Source of the DNA: Sulfurovaceae bacterium
GTDB lineage: Bacteria; Campylobacterota; Campylobacteria; Campylobacterales; Sulfurovaceae
Direction of reading: 5' to 3'
NCBI GenBank assembly: GCA_016744805.1
Contig: JADGDQ010000009.1
Span: 1 to 54,764, forward strand
Length of the DNA stretch: 54,764 nt
Shown here: one piece after another, positions 42,904 through 53,838 of the stretch
How the letters are laid out: each line of letters opens with the position of its first letter
Position numbering within the stretch: the first letter of the stretch is position 1
The notes under the pieces: model-generated
What the model saw: the letters and a program-made list of their open reading frames with translations, nothing else
What the model was told of the DNA's origin: nothing
Database searches by the model: none
Made by a program: the position numbers and the translations under genes

Positions 42904-43893
42904 TTGAAAATATTAAAGAAAATACAAGAAGCTAGTTCGCTAGAGGAACTTGAGGGTATAAGAATAAAGCTCTTTGGTAAAAAAGGTGCATTAGCAGGAG
43001 AGTTTGCAAAACTCAAAGATATTCCTGGACCTGAAAAGAAAGCTTTTGCTGAAGGACTCAACAAGAAAAAAGCTATGCTACAAAATGCTGTAGATGAAAA
43101 ATATGAGTTTTTAAAAAGCCAAGAGATAGAAGCTATGCTTAAAAAAGAAGCTATTGATGTCTCTTTATATAGTTCTTTAGGAAAAAAAGGTGCCTTGCAT
43201 CCAGTGATGGAAACTATGGATAAGATTATAGACTATTTTGTAGCTATGAACTTTGCAGTAAAAGATGGTCCTATGGTCGAAGATGATTTTCATAATTTTG
43301 AAGCGCTTAACCTTCCTAAGTCTCATCCTGCTAGAGATATGCAAGATACCTTCTATTTCAATGATGGTGGATTACTCAGAACACACACATCTCCTGTACA
43401 AATTCGTACAATGCTCAAAACCAAACCACCTATACGAATTATATCTCCAGGATCTGTATTTAGACGAGATTATGATTTAACACATACTCCTATGTTTCAT
43501 CAAGTAGAAGGATTAGTAGTAGATGAGAGTGGCACAGTAAGTTTTGCTAACCTTAAATCTATACTTACTGATTTTTTACATTATATGTTTGGAGATGTTG
43601 AAGTACGATTTAGACCTAGTTTTTTCCCATTCACCGAACCATCTGCCGAGGTTGATATATCTTGTATTTTCTGTGCAGGTGATGGATGTAGAGTCTGTTC
43701 TCATACAGGTTGGTTAGAAGTATTAGGATGTGGTATTGTCGATCCTAATGTATTTAAAGCAGTTGGATATGACGATGTTAGTGGGTATGCCTTTGGCTTA
43801 GGTGTAGAGCGTTTTGCAATGCTTATGCACAAAGTTCCTGATTTGAGATCACTCTTTGAAGGAGATATTCGTCTGTTGGAGCAGTTTAGATGA
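42904..43893 (+). CDS. pheS: Phenylalanyl-tRNA synthetase alpha subunit
   Basis: A 329-residue catalytic subunit with a TTG start (AGAGG upstream). Motif 2 is [51 protein letters not shown] and [10 protein letters not shown]-like [19 protein letters not shown] (motif 3) are all present. An extra four-cysteine knuckle, [12 protein letters not shown], sits before motif 3. It overlaps pheT by four bases and opens the operon pheS-pheT-aroA-ispH. Confidence 0.96.
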   Translation: MKILKKIQEASSLEELEGIRIKLFGKKGALAGEFAKLKDIPGPEKKAFAEGLNKKKAMLQNAVDEKYEFLKSQEIEAMLKKEAIDVSLYSSLGKKGALHPVMETMDKIIDYFVAMNFAVKDGPMVEDDFHNFEALNLPKSHPARDMQDTFYFNDGGLLRTHTSPVQIRTMLKTKPPIRIISPGSVFRRDYDLTHTPMFHQVEGLVVDESGTVSFANLKSILTDFLHYMFGDVEVRFRPSFFPFTEPSAEVDISCIFCAGDGCRVCSHTGWLEVLGCGIVDPNVFKAVGYDDVSGYAFGLGVERFAMLMHKVPDLRSLFEGDIRLLEQFR

Positions 43894-46223
43894 TAGTAAC
43901 TAAAAATTGGTTAAATGAGTTTGTAAATCTTGAAGGTATTTCTAATGAAACACTCTATGAGACTTTTAACTCTATTGGGTTAGAAGTTGATAGTATTGAG
44001 CGTTATACAATACCAAAAAAAGTTGTTGTAGGAAAAATACTCTCTTGCGAAAAACATCCAGATGCAGATAAACTTAATGTTTGTCAAATAGATGTAGGAG
44101 ATAAAACTCTACAAATTGTTTGTGGTGCGGCCAATGTAGTAGATGCCAAGTTTGTGGCTGTTGCTACTGTGGGTGCAGTGCTTCCTGATAATTTTATAAT
44201 TAAAGATGCAAAACTTCGTGGTGTAGAGAGTGCAGGTATGGTATGTGCCTCTTCAGAGCTTGGTTTACCTGATACAGGAAAAGGCATTATGATACTTGAT
44301 GAGAGTATTGGTACACTAGAGGTAGGTTGTGAGCTAGGAAGCTATGACACTATTACAGATACTGTTATTGAACTTGAACTTACCGCAAATAGAGGTGATT
44401 GTTTGAGTATTCATGGAGTAGCAAGAGATTTGAGTGTAGCATTAGAACGAGAGATGAAACCATTTGTTTATGAAAGTACACACAAAGAAAAATTAGGTGT
44501 AGCACGCGTAGCGGACATTCAGGCTAATGGTATTATTGAGGCTGATTTAAGTTATGTTCTTACACACATAGAATCACTTCATACACCTCTGTTACTTACT
44601 CTTCGTCTTGCTATGGTAAATATTGCTCTTGGTGATAAACTTGAAAATATACTTAGCTATGCAACGCATACTACAGGTGTTATACTTCGAGCATATAGTG
44701 CCACTTCCTTAAAAGATGATGATGAGAGAATTCGTCTTCAGGTAAATGCTCAGGAAAGAGGTATTATTACTATCAGTTCTCAAGAGAAAGAAATTTCTCT
44801 ACTAGGAGTTAACCAAAATCAAGAGAAACAGGCAAAAGACAAAGACTCTCTTTTACTTTTGGAAGCTAGTTATATTCATCCTGATATACTTGTAAATGCT
44901 GTTTTTGATGGAAGCTATAATAAAGATGAACTCTATTATAAAACTTCTAGAGGAAGTGAACCAAATATAGCATTTGGTCTTGAATTTAGCACACTCCTAT
45001 TAGAAAAATATGCCAAAGGAAAATGCTATGAGGGTTATCTTACTGTAGAAAATGAGTGGGAAGAGCTTCGTTTAGGTATTGATACTGATGAGATAAGTGC
45101 AATTATTGGAAAAGAGATTAGTAAAAGTACAATTATTACTATATTAACTGCTCTAGGCTTTGGAGTTACAAATGCTGGAGGAAGTAAAATAGTAGTAATA
45201 ATTCCTCGTTTTAGACATGATATTACTCATATCCAAGATATTACCGAAGAGATAGTGCGTATAGTAGGTATTAATAATATTGAGTCAAAACCATTAGCAT
45301 TTATAGAGTCTAATAAACTCAATCAGACAACATCACAGTATCAATTTAAAAAATCACTTCGTCAAAGTGCTTGTGCTACAGGATTTTATGAAAATGTTAG
45401 TTATATATTTTGTGAACGAAGTAAATTGGAAAAATATGGATTTAGTACAGTAAATGAAAAGCTAGATCTAACTAACCCTATTGCTGAGGACTTAAATACA
45501 CTAAGAAGTACTATTGTTTTGAACCTTTTGGATGCGATAAAAAGAAATGTAAGCTATACACAAAAATCTATAGCTCTATTTGAAATTGGAGCAGTTTTTA
45601 ATAGTTTCCGAGTCCAAACAGAAAAATTTGCTATGGTTTTCTCTGGACAAAATGAATTAGAGAGTATTTCTAATAGTGGAAAACCAAACAAAATAGACTT
45701 TGCTTCATTTACCAAAAGAGTCTCTATGGTTATTGGTGAGTTTGAACTTGTTGCCTGCCGTGAAGTAAATGATTTTATTCATCCGTATCAATCAGCAGAT
45801 ATTATATTTAATGGAAAACGATGTGGATATATAAGTAAACTACATCCAACCATTCAAGAACAGTATAATATACCTGATACATTCTTTACAGAGATAGATT
45901 TTGATGCTCTTTTACCTAAACATATCAATGCTACACCTATCTCTAAATTCCAAGGAGTCTACAAAGACTTAAGCCTTGTTATAGATGAATCTACACCTTA
46001 TAGTGCTATTAGTGATGCTATCTCTTCTCTTGATATAGAATTACTTAGCTCTTATTACCCTGTAGACATATATCAAGATACACAACTTGGCACACAAAAA
46101 AGTCTTACTATTAGACTCTTTATCCAATCTATAAGTAAAACACTTGAAGAGAATGATATAGAGAGCGTAACCTCTTTGGTACTAGACAAACTTAATAAGA
46201 CTTCTGGAGCAACTTTACGATGA
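43890..46223 (+). CDS. pheT: Phenylalanyl-tRNA synthetase beta subunit
   Basis: A 777-residue subunit. Order of domains: N-terminal EMAPII-like tRNA-binding domain (about 40-150, [16 protein letters not shown]), B3/B4 editing region (about 205-380), B5 domain (about 395-465), the catalytic-like core (FARSS-type, about 480-680) and a C-terminal ferredoxin-like anticodon-binding domain ([20 protein letters not shown]). It overlaps pheS and aroA by four bases each. Confidence 0.95.
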   Translation: MIVTKNWLNEFVNLEGISNETLYETFNSIGLEVDSIERYTIPKKVVVGKILSCEKHPDADKLNVCQIDVGDKTLQIVCGAANVVDAKFVAVATVGAVLPDNFIIKDAKLRGVESAGMVCASSELGLPDTGKGIMILDESIGTLEVGCELGSYDTITDTVIELELTANRGDCLSIHGVARDLSVALEREMKPFVYESTHKEKLGVARVADIQANGIIEADLSYVLTHIESLHTPLLLTLRLAMVNIALGDKLENILSYATHTTGVILRAYSATSLKDDDERIRLQVNAQERGIITISSQEKEISLLGVNQNQEKQAKDKDSLLLLEASYIHPDILVNAVFDGSYNKDELYYKTSRGSEPNIAFGLEFSTLLLEKYAKGKCYEGYLTVENEWEELRLGIDTDEISAIIGKEISKSTIITILTALGFGVTNAGGSKIVVIIPRFRHDITHIQDITEEIVRIVGINNIESKPLAFIESNKLNQTTSQYQFKKSLRQSACATGFYENVSYIFCERSKLEKYGFSTVNEKLDLTNPIAEDLNTLRSTIVLNLLDAIKRNVSYTQKSIALFEIGAVFNSFRVQTEKFAMVFSGQNELESISNSGKPNKIDFASFTKRVSMVIGEFELVACREVNDFIHPYQSADIIFNGKRCGYISKLHPTIQEQYNIPDTFFTEIDFDALLPKHINATPISKFQGVYKDLSLVIDESTPYSAISDAISSLDIELLSSYYPVDIYQDTQLGTQKSLTIRLFIQSISKTLEENDIESVTSLVLDKLNKTSGATLR

Positions 46224-47527
46224 AAAATATTACTATCTTAAAAAATAACCAAGCATTTGACTTGGTCTGTACTGATATTGCTCCTGATAAATCTATCTCT
46301 CATAGATGTGCAATGTTTTCCCTTTTAAGTGACAAACCATCAAAAATAAGCAACTTTTTATTGGGTGAAGATACACTTAACTCATTAAATATTGCTAAGC
46401 AACTAGGTGCAACAATTAAAAGAGAGGGCGGTGAAGTAGAGATTACACCTCCTAGTAAATTTGGTGAACCTGATGATATACTAGATTGTGGTAATGCAGG
46501 TACAGGAATGCGTCTTTATGCTGGTTTACTAGCAGGAACTTCTGGTTCTTTTGTTTTGACAGGTGATAAATATTTGCGTCATCGTCCAATGAAGCGTGTG
46601 GTACAACCTTTACGAAGTATTGGAGCAGAAATTGATGGGAGAGAAGAGGGAAACTTAGCACCGTTATGTATTCGTGGAAGTAGATTAGTCCCTTTTCGAT
46701 ATAAATCTCCTATAGATTCAGCACAGATAAAATCAGCACTTATCTTAGCTGGTCTACATGCTACAGGCACAAGTTACTACAAAGAGACCTCTTTAAGTCG
46801 TGACCATACAGAGAGAATGCTTAGTGGCATGGGTGCTAATGTCAAAAAAATAGATGATCTTCATAGTGGAAAATTTGGCTGGATAGAGATAGAACCTCTT
46901 AGCAAACCTCTTGATCCTTTAGAGATGCGAGTACCCGCAGATCCATCAAGTGGATTTTTCTTTGCAGTAGGAGCGGCCATTACTCCTAATGCAAAAGTAG
47001 TTATCAAAAATGTTACACTCAACCCCACGCGTATTGGAGCATATAAAGCCCTAGAGAGTATGGGTGCAAAAATAGAGTATATTCAAAAAGAAAATCTTTA
47101 TGAACCAATAGGTGATATTTCTGTTGCTTATAATGGAAAACTTAATGCTATTACTGTAGAGTCTAATATTGCGTGGCTTATTGATGAACTTCCTGCTCTT
47201 TCTATAGCTATGGCTGTAGCTGAAGGTACAAGTGAAATTAAAAATGCTAAAGAGCTTCGAGTCAAAGAGAGTGACCGTATTGCTACAGTAGTCAATGGAC
47301 TTAATGCTTGTGGTGTAGAAACACTAGAAGTAGAAGATGGATACTCTGTAATAGGTGGAGAGATTAAATCAGCTACTATTAATAGCCATGGTGACCATAG
47401 AATAGCTATGAGTTTTGCAATTGCTGGTCTTTTAGATGGTATGATAATAGAAGATGTTGCATGTATTGATACCTCTTTTCCAAATTTCTTTGATATTCTT
47501 TCTCAAATTACAGAGATAAAAAAATGA
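46220..47527 (+). CDS. aroA: 5-enolpyruvylshikimate-3-phosphate synthase
   Basis: A 435-residue shikimate-pathway enzyme. Seen: [18 protein letters not shown] with the substrate-binding Lys-Ser, [18 protein letters not shown] (the PEP site), [47 protein letters not shown] and the final [13 protein letters not shown]. It is coupled by four-base overlaps to pheT and ispH. Confidence 0.96.
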   Translation: MKNITILKNNQAFDLVCTDIAPDKSISHRCAMFSLLSDKPSKISNFLLGEDTLNSLNIAKQLGATIKREGGEVEITPPSKFGEPDDILDCGNAGTGMRLYAGLLAGTSGSFVLTGDKYLRHRPMKRVVQPLRSIGAEIDGREEGNLAPLCIRGSRLVPFRYKSPIDSAQIKSALILAGLHATGTSYYKETSLSRDHTERMLSGMGANVKKIDDLHSGKFGWIEIEPLSKPLDPLEMRVPADPSSGFFFAVGAAITPNAKVVIKNVTLNPTRIGAYKALESMGAKIEYIQKENLYEPIGDISVAYNGKLNAITVESNIAWLIDELPALSIAMAVAEGTSEIKNAKELRVKESDRIATVVNGLNACGVETLEVEDGYSVIGGEIKSATINSHGDHRIAMSFAIAGLLDGMIIEDVACIDTSFPNFFDILSQITEIKK

Positions 47528-48363
47528 AAATTGTTCTAGCTTCAACTTATGGATTTTGCTTTGGTGTTAAACGGGCTATCAAAATAGCCGAAGAGAATCC
47601 AGGAAGCAAGACTTATGGTCCATTAATCCATAATAAAGATGAGATTAATAGACTACAAGAGGGCTTTAATATTGGTCTTGCAAATGGGTTAGATGATGTA
47701 AAAGATAATGACTCTGTAGTTATTCGTACTCACGGTATTCCAAAAAAAGAGTTAGAAGCACTCAAAAGTCAAGAGACTACAATAATTGATGCCACCTGCC
47801 CTTATGTTACTACTCCTCAAAAAATAGTACAACACATGAGTGAAAAGGGATACAGCATAGTGATATTTGGAGATAAAAATCACCCTGAGATAAAAGGAGT
47901 GGTAAGCTATGCCAAAAATTTAAAAGATGCTTTTATTGTACTTGACGAACAAGAGTTAGAAGCATTACCACTTAAATCCAAAGTAGCTGTAGTAGCACAA
48001 ACAACAAGAAAACCTGAAGATTTTCTCAAAATAACTTCTGCATTAATACTCAAACATAAAGAGGTTAGAATTTTTAATACTATTTGTAATGCAACTTTTG
48101 AAAACCAAGATGCCGCATCAGACTTGGCTCAAAAGGCTGATGTAATGATTGTTATTGGTGGCAAACACTCTTCTAATACCAAGCAACTTCACTCTATTTG
48201 TAAACATAAATGTAATGATAGCTACCTAATAGAAAATGAGCAAGAACTTAGCCAAGAGTGGTTTAATAATAAAGCATTATGTGGAATCTCGGCAGGAGCA
48301 TCAACTCCTGATTGGATTGTACAAAATGTAATTGATAAGATTAGGACACTTACACAACTTTAA
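47524..48363 (+). CDS. ispH: 4-hydroxy-3-methylbut-2-enyl diphosphate reductase
   Basis: A 279-residue Fe-S enzyme, the last step of the MEP isoprenoid pathway. The three cluster cysteines are in [11 protein letters not shown] (about 12), [11 protein letters not shown] (about 97) and [12 protein letters not shown] (about 193). The substrate-binding [10 protein letters not shown] and [13 protein letters not shown] and the closing SAGASTPDW are all present. It overlaps aroA by four bases. Confidence 0.96.
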   Translation: MKIVLASTYGFCFGVKRAIKIAEENPGSKTYGPLIHNKDEINRLQEGFNIGLANGLDDVKDNDSVVIRTHGIPKKELEALKSQETTIIDATCPYVTTPQKIVQHMSEKGYSIVIFGDKNHPEIKGVVSYAKNLKDAFIVLDEQELEALPLKSKVAVVAQTTRKPEDFLKITSALILKHKEVRIFNTICNATFENQDAASDLAQKADVMIVIGGKHSSNTKQLHSICKHKCNDSYLIENEQELSQEWFNNKALCGISAGASTPDWIVQNVIDKIRTLTQL

Positions 48364-48374
48364 ATTTAAAAAGG

Positions 48375-48380
48375 TATAAT
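48375..48380 (+). promoter_or_regulatory. -10 element of rpsA
   Basis: TATAAT in the 54-base gap after ispH, about 37 bases before the rpsA ATG. No strong -35 box. AAGGATG at about 48406 may serve as ribosome-binding site. Confidence 0.5.
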
Positions 48381-48417
48381 GACGACCAAAATAGGTTTAA
48401 TATAAGGATGTGGCAGT

Positions 48418-50079
48418 ATGAAGTTCGAAGATATCGAAATAGAAGATGTAGATTTTGAAGCGATGCTTGAGGAATCGTTTAAAAAATCAGATTCAAAGAG
48501 TGACTTGGTAGAGGGTGTTATTGTTAAGATTGTTGAAGAAGAAGAGCAAGCAATCATTGATATTGGTAGAAAAAATGAAGCATTCCTTCCTATCGACCAA
48601 CTTAAAGATGAAGATGGTGTAATGATCTTCAAAGAGGGTGACACTATTGATGTAGTTGTTACAGGTAATAGAGGTGAGAGACCAATGGTATCTCACGATA
48701 TGGCCAAAAAGAGAGCTGCACTTAATGAGTTTATCACAGAATATGATGATGAACAAGAGTATATTATCGAAGGTGTTGTAACCAAGAAAAATAAAGGTGG
48801 CTATGTTGTAGACTGTGAAGGTCTTGAATTCTTTATGCCACGAACACTTTCTTACTTAAGTTCAAAAATTGATGCTATAGGTAAAAAAGTAAAAGCTGTT
48901 ATCGTAAAAGTTGATAAAGATAAGAGTTCTGTAGTAATTTCTCGTAAAGAGCTTATCGAAAGAGATAAAGCTAGAGTTCAAGAAATTGTTGACAAACTCC
49001 TTGAAAACAAAGATATTGTTGAAGGTGTTATCAAAAAGATTACAAGTTATGGTATGTTTGTTGATGTTGGTGGTATGGACGGATTGGTTCATTACTCACA
49101 AATTTCACACAAAGGTCCAGTAAACCCTTCTAAATATTTTGAAGAGGGTGATATTATTAATGTTATTGCTCTTGATTATGATAAAAAGAAAAGACACTTA
49201 TCTCTATCAGTAAAAGATGCTAATCCTGATCCTTGGAGAGATATTGATAGTATTATCGGTGTTGGTGATACTGTTACTGCTACTATTAGTAATATTGAAC
49301 CGTATGGTGTATTTGTAGACCTTGGTGAAGATCTTGAAGCATTTTTACATGTATCTGAAGTATCTTGGGATAAAAATGTAAAACATCCAAAAGATTACCT
49401 AACTATTAATGAAGAGATTAATGTTGAAGTAATCGAAATTGATAAAGAAGGAAGAAGATTAAGAGTAAGTCTTAAAACTCTCCTTCCTAAACCAATGGAT
49501 GCATTTAGCCAAAACTATAAAGTTGGTGATGTAGTAACGGGTGTAGTATCATCATTAACTGACTTTGGTGCATTTATCAAAATTGATAGCGTAGAAGGAC
49601 TTTTACATAATCAAGAGATCTCTTGGGATAAGTCACAAAATGCTAAAGATATTTTAAAGTCTGGTGATGAAGTTGAAGTAAAAATTATCAAAATTGATAA
49701 AGATGCAGGAAAAATTTCTCTAAGCAAAAAAGCACTAGAAGATTCTCCTGTAAAAGCATTTACAGATACACATAAAGTTGGAGACATTATCACAGGTACA
49801 GTTAAAGACCAAAAAGACTTTGGTGTATTTATCTCTCTTGTTCCTAATGTTGATGCACTTATTCGTACAGAAGATCTTCATCCTATCAAAGCCGATGAGA
49901 TTGAAAAAGGTCAAGAGATTAGAGCAGTAATTAGTTTTATTGATGCAAACAATGACCGTATTAGAGTCTCTGTAAAAAGACTTGAAAGACAAGAAGAGAG
50001 AGAAGCAATGAATCAACTCAACATGGATCAAGATGATAGCATGACATTGGGTGACGCATTGCAAGGAAAATTTAAATAA
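48418..50079 (+). CDS. rpsA: 30S ribosomal protein S1
   Basis: A 553-residue RNA-binding ribosomal protein with six consecutive S1 (OB-fold) domains. Typical repeats are VEGVIKKITSYGMFVDVGGM and VTATISNIEPYGVFVDLGED, each ending in a KxRxxxSxK-type strand (KKRHLSLSVKDANPDPW, GRRLRVSLKTLLPKP). The protein brings mRNA to the 30S subunit. It lies after ispH as in Helicobacter, with its own promoter. Confidence 0.96.
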   Translation: MKFEDIEIEDVDFEAMLEESFKKSDSKSDLVEGVIVKIVEEEEQAIIDIGRKNEAFLPIDQLKDEDGVMIFKEGDTIDVVVTGNRGERPMVSHDMAKKRAALNEFITEYDDEQEYIIEGVVTKKNKGGYVVDCEGLEFFMPRTLSYLSSKIDAIGKKVKAVIVKVDKDKSSVVISRKELIERDKARVQEIVDKLLENKDIVEGVIKKITSYGMFVDVGGMDGLVHYSQISHKGPVNPSKYFEEGDIINVIALDYDKKKRHLSLSVKDANPDPWRDIDSIIGVGDTVTATISNIEPYGVFVDLGEDLEAFLHVSEVSWDKNVKHPKDYLTINEEINVEVIEIDKEGRRLRVSLKTLLPKPMDAFSQNYKVGDVVTGVVSSLTDFGAFIKIDSVEGLLHNQEISWDKSQNAKDILKSGDEVEVKIIKIDKDAGKISLSKKALEDSPVKAFTDTHKVGDIITGTVKDQKDFGVFISLVPNVDALIRTEDLHPIKADEIEKGQEIRAVISFIDANNDRIRVSVKRLERQEEREAMNQLNMDQDDSMTLGDALQGKFK

Positions 50080-50112
50080 TTAAATAAAATTAGTGAAAGA
50101 AGAGGCTGTTTA

Positions 50113-51702
50113 ATGTCAAAGATTACAGTTGTAGTATGTGACCATATACACCAAACAGGCTTAGATCTCTTAGCCTCAGATGCACAGATCGAAATGATCA
50201 ATGCATCTGATGAGCCAAAAGACAAGCTTATAGAAGAAATTATCCCAAAAGCCGATATTGCTATTACTCGAAGCTCAACAGATGTTGATGATAAGTTCCT
50301 TCAGTATGCACATAATGTTAAAGCCGTAGTTCGTGCTGGTGTTGGTGTGGATAATGTTGATATTGATGGTTGTAGTAAAAAAGGTATTGTAGTGATGAAT
50401 GTCCCTACAGCTAATACAATCGCTGCTGTTGAGCTTACTATGACACATATGCTTTCATGTGTTAGAAAATTCCCTTATGCACATAATAATCTTAAGATTG
50501 ACCGTGTATGGAGAAGACAAGATTGGTATGGAACAGAACTAAAAGATAAAAAATTAGGTATTATTGGTTTTGGTAATATTGGTTCTCGTGTAGGTATTCG
50601 TAGCAAAGCTTTTGAGATGGATGTTTTGGTCTATGACCCTTATGTAGATGCAGGTAAAGCTATGAATCTTGATATGGGCTATACTCAAAACTTTGAAGAC
50701 ATCTTAGCCTGTGATATTATTACTATCCATACACCAAAAAATAGTGAAACTATTGGAATGATTGGCAAAGAAGAGATTGCCAAAATGAAAGATGGTGTTA
50801 TCCTTATAAACTGTGCTAGAGGTGGTTTATATGATGAGGAGGCTCTTGTTGAAGGTCTTAAAAGTGGTAAAATTGCTATGGGTGGTATTGATGTATTCAA
50901 CAAAGAACCAGCCACAGACCACCCACTTTTGGACTTAGACAATGTTACGCTTACACCACATTTAGGTGCAAACACAAAAGAGTCTCAAAAAAATATTGCA
51001 CTTCAAGCAGCACAACAAGCTATTGATGCAGCAAAAGGAATTTCATATCCTAATGCTCTGAACCTTCCAATAAAAGAGAATGAGTTACCAGAATATGTAA
51101 AACCATTTTTAGAATTAATCCAAAAAATGGGTCACCTAAGTGCACAAGTCACTAAAAGTGCTATAAAATCTATCAAAGTCACTGCCAAAGGTGATATAGG
51201 TGAATATATAGAGTCTATGGGTACTTATGCTACTGTAGGTGTACTTAGAGAATCTATTGGAGATCAAATAAACTATGTAAATGCAGAGTTTGTTGCCAAA
51301 GATAGAGACATAGAAATGACCAAAGAGGTTGTTGCTAATACTAGTGGTTTTAATAATAAAATCAAAATAAAACTTACTACACAGAGTGGTACTATTACTC
51401 TTGCGGGTACAGTGTTTGATGAAAATGTACAAAGAATAATCGAAATTGATGAGTATGATATGGATGTTGAACCTAAAGGAAATATGATTTTCTTTAGAAA
51501 TACAGATACTCCAGGTGTTATTGGTGATGTAGGTCATTTATTAGCTAGTCATAAACTAAATATCTCTGACTTTAGACTAGGGAGAGATAAAAAAGGTCAA
51601 GCCCTTGCGGTAGTTCGTGTAGATGGAACTATTGGTAAAGATGTAATTGATGCATTAGCAAAGCTTGATGCATGTATTAGTGTAAGCTACGCTAACCTCT
51701 AA
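50113..51702 (+). CDS. serA: D-3-phosphoglycerate dehydrogenase
   Basis: A 529-residue long-form enzyme that starts serine synthesis. The NAD-binding loop is LGIIGFGNIGSRVGIR at about 145. The catalytic Arg, Glu and His are in VLINCARGGLYDEEAL, FNKEPATDHPL and LTPHLGANTKESQKN. An ASB domain follows (about 320-450), then a C-terminal ACT domain (about 455-529, MIFFRNTDTPGVIGDVGHLL) that usually senses serine. An unusual 33-base gap with GAAGAGGC before the ATG separates it from rpsA. A strong hairpin follows the stop. Confidence 0.96.
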   Translation: MSKITVVVCDHIHQTGLDLLASDAQIEMINASDEPKDKLIEEIIPKADIAITRSSTDVDDKFLQYAHNVKAVVRAGVGVDNVDIDGCSKKGIVVMNVPTANTIAAVELTMTHMLSCVRKFPYAHNNLKIDRVWRRQDWYGTELKDKKLGIIGFGNIGSRVGIRSKAFEMDVLVYDPYVDAGKAMNLDMGYTQNFEDILACDIITIHTPKNSETIGMIGKEEIAKMKDGVILINCARGGLYDEEALVEGLKSGKIAMGGIDVFNKEPATDHPLLDLDNVTLTPHLGANTKESQKNIALQAAQQAIDAAKGISYPNALNLPIKENELPEYVKPFLELIQKMGHLSAQVTKSAIKSIKVTAKGDIGEYIESMGTYATVGVLRESIGDQINYVNAEFVAKDRDIEMTKEVVANTSGFNNKIKIKLTTQSGTITLAGTVFDENVQRIIEIDEYDMDVEPKGNMIFFRNTDTPGVIGDVGHLLASHKLNISDFRLGRDKKGQALAVVRVDGTIGKDVIDALAKLDACISVSYANL

Positions 51703-51705
51703 ATA

Positions 51706-51745
51706 TTTATTATATCTTTAAGTTAAATCTTAGAGATATAATAAA
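51706..51745 (+). terminator. Long AT-rich hairpin after serA
   Basis: TTTATTATATCTTTAAG pairs with CTTAGAGATATAATAAA over 17 positions with one G-T, around a TTAAAT loop. It starts four bases after the serA stop and lies before the ssrA promoter. An AT-only stem is atypical for a rho-independent terminator, but its length makes a termination or RNA-protection role likely. Confidence 0.6.
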
Positions 51746-51760
51746 AACTACCTATTTTTC

Positions 51761-51789
51761 TTGACACAATCTATTTTTCCTGCTAGAAT
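51761..51789 (+). promoter_or_regulatory. Sigma-70 promoter of ssrA
   Basis: TTGACA at 51761-51766, a 17-base spacer, then TAGAAT at 51784-51789, preceded by TGC (partial extended -10). Expected transcription start is about 14 bases before the mature tmRNA 5' end. Confidence 0.85.
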
Positions 51790-51809
51790 CCCACTAGCTT
51801 CATAAATAT

Positions 51810-52185
51810 GGGGGTGACTTGGTTTCGACTGGAGTAGTCGGGGCTATGTGCATGTCGGACTGGGCAATTCCGTTACGCGGCCCAAAACGCATAACTGCAA
51901 ACAATACAGATTACCGTCCAGCTTACGCAGTAGCGTAAGTCATTAACCCCGCTCACGCGGAGGACTGCCTCGCCGAAGAGTTCCATCTTACTCGGACTTT
52001 GAGGTATCATATCTGATGGATATGCCTTTTGGAAGCTATGCCAAGAGGTGAGAATCTTAGCTCGTCTAGTAAAGTTTTGAGTGTTGTACAAAACTAGATT
52101 AAACTTAACAATACTGACTAAACATGTAGAGTCATAGTTCTATCTATTTTAGGACAGGGGTTCGATTCCCCTCGCCTCCACCAAA
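51810..52185 (+). ncRNA. ssrA: tmRNA
   Basis: A 376-nt transfer-messenger RNA for ribosome rescue. The tRNA-like ends pair as GGGGGTG with CGCCTCC and end in encoded CCA. The T-arm is GGTTCGATTCC. The GGTTTCGACTGG segment near the 5' end is typical. The tag frame starts with the resume codon GCA at 51897 and reads ANNTDYRPAYAVA to TAA at 51936-51938, close to known Campylobacterota tags. Confidence 0.96.
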
Positions 52186-52385
52186 CTACTATATTTATCA
52201 ATCTAAGAATACCCCAATAGCCACCTCATCAGTACTTAACTCATATAAGTTATAGAGTTTCAAAGAGTACTTTCCAATCATTTTTCAATATTCTCTCTTC
52301 TAATTTATCTTTGAACTTATACCATAAAGTGGAAATCTATAAGTTGTTTCTTTTAGAGTATAAAAAATTTTGCTATAATCATCAG

Positions 52386-53168
52386 ATGAAAAAAGATACC
52401 ATAAGCAAAGAGATACTCAAACATATAGCGAGAGATGTCTCCAAACATATTCTGCATATCGACATCAAAGACAACATGGAGCTAATAGAAAAAGAGTTTA
52501 CGCGAGTTGAGAGTAGAAACTCTGACCTGATATTCAAAAATGGTGATGAGATAGTCCATATAGAGATACAAAACAACAATCACGCCGAGATGCATCTCAG
52601 GATGCATAGATATCTCAGTGATATTCTCTTTGACTACAAAGAGCTAGAGATCAAGCAGTATCTACTCTATATAGGTGAGTCAAAATGCTCTATGCTAAAC
52701 GGTATCAAAAGATACAAACTCGACTATAGTTATGATATAATAGATATGAAAGATATACCGTGCGAAGCACTACTCAATAGTGATGACCCATCGGCTATCG
52801 TCCTCTCTATACTCTGTGACTTTGAAGATAGAGACAAGCAGATAGTAGTCAACACGATATTGAAACGACTCAAAGAGTTGAGCGATGATAGGGAGTATGA
52901 AAACTATCTAAAGATGGTCAATGTACTCTCAACCAATAGAAACCTAGAAGATGAAGTAGAGAAAGGAGCCAAGATGTTAAGTGTAGATGCAGAGAAGACA
53001 CCATTTTATAAAATGGGTGAAAAGAGAGGCGAAAAAAAAGGTCTCTATGATAGTGCTATTGTTATGATAGAGGATTTCCAATTAGCCATAGATGATGTAG
53101 TAAAAAAACTAAATATCAAAAAAGAGGAACTTTTGGAGTATATGAAAGAGAAAGAGGAGCAAAGATAA
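52386..53168 (+). CDS. Rpn-like PD-(D/E)XK nuclease / putative transposase-family protein
   Basis: A 260-residue protein. The nuclease core is SRNSDLIFKNGDEIVHIEIQNNNH at about residues 40-62, with the D and E-x-Q of a PD-(D/E)XK site, then MHLRMHRYLSDILFDY. The C terminus has charged repeats (GEKRGEKKGLYDSA) and a helical end, as in Rpn (recombination-promoting nuclease) and related cytoplasmic proteins. It acts on DNA; a link to mobile elements or defence is likely but unproven. A perfect TATAAT at 52374-52379 lies so close to the ATG at 52386 that the message may be leaderless. A longer frame from 52311 includes that promoter and is not preferred. Confidence 0.78.
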   Translation: MKKDTISKEILKHIARDVSKHILHIDIKDNMELIEKEFTRVESRNSDLIFKNGDEIVHIEIQNNNHAEMHLRMHRYLSDILFDYKELEIKQYLLYIGESKCSMLNGIKRYKLDYSYDIIDMKDIPCEALLNSDDPSAIVLSILCDFEDRDKQIVVNTILKRLKELSDDREYENYLKMVNVLSTNRNLEDEVEKGAKMLSVDAEKTPFYKMGEKRGEKKGLYDSAIVMIEDFQLAIDDVVKKLNIKKEELLEYMKEKEEQR

Positions 53169-53244
53169 GTGCCTAATTGCCTTGGGGTTATCCAAGTCAT
53201 TTTTTTCTGAAGTTATAAATTTTTTCATTATATTCTTTTCCTTA

Positions 53245-53829
53245 CTATTGTTTCATTGAATTACATGGATTAGATCCAAATAAAACCTCTGTATCTTTAT
53301 TCTCTACTCTCCATTTCTTATGATCTAGTTTTTTTAATGTGATTCCAACATATAGAGAAGTTTTATGATAGTGTCTACTAATCCGAAGCCTATGAATATT
53401 TAAACTAGTTGTTTCATATAGTTCAACTCCATAGGATATATTTTGCGTATTATTTTTTTTATAGAAACATATTTCACCATTAGGATTAGATTTTCTGCAT
53501 ATTATAAATTTATAAGGTAAATTTGAAATGCTTCTCATGGAGTTTGGTATACCATTTTTAATAATATAATTTGAAATAGCTTCTGCCATAGGTGTCATGA
53601 TAGTGAGATCCTCTTTATTAGGTGAACAATCTCTATGATTGGTATATACACCAATAAATATGATAATAATATATAAAACTAATACAATACCCAATCTTTT
53701 AAAAAGTGCTTTAAATATCTCTTTCCATGCTCTTTTGTGAGAAGCACCTCTCTCTAATGTAAATGACATCACAAAAATAAAAACAAGAGCCATAATAGCA
53801 TTAAAACCCCAAAAAATATAAAATCCCAT
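53245..53829 (-). CDS. Two-TM protein, tandem paralogue 1
   Basis: A 194-residue membrane protein with hydrophobic segments at about 5-24 and 45-65. The outer part begins with a Cys (NHRDCSPNKED), then AISNYIIKNGIPNSMRSISNLPYKFIIC, and ends in a beta-rich domain with Cys residues. The stretch from CSP to the IC pair aligns with the same region of the next protein, so the two are paralogues. No known family recognised. The IxKNGxPxS motif hints at a small periplasmic domain. Confidence 0.65.
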   Translation of the reverse strand: MGFYIFWGFNAIMALVFIFVMSFTLERGASHKRAWKEIFKALFKRLGIVLVLYIIIIFIGVYTNHRDCSPNKEDLTIMTPMAEAISNYIIKNGIPNSMRSISNLPYKFIICRKSNPNGEICFYKKNNTQNISYGVELYETTSLNIHRLRISRHYHKTSLYVGITLKKLDHKKWRVENKDTEVLFGSNPCNSMKQ

Positions 53830-53838
53830 TACCTTCTC

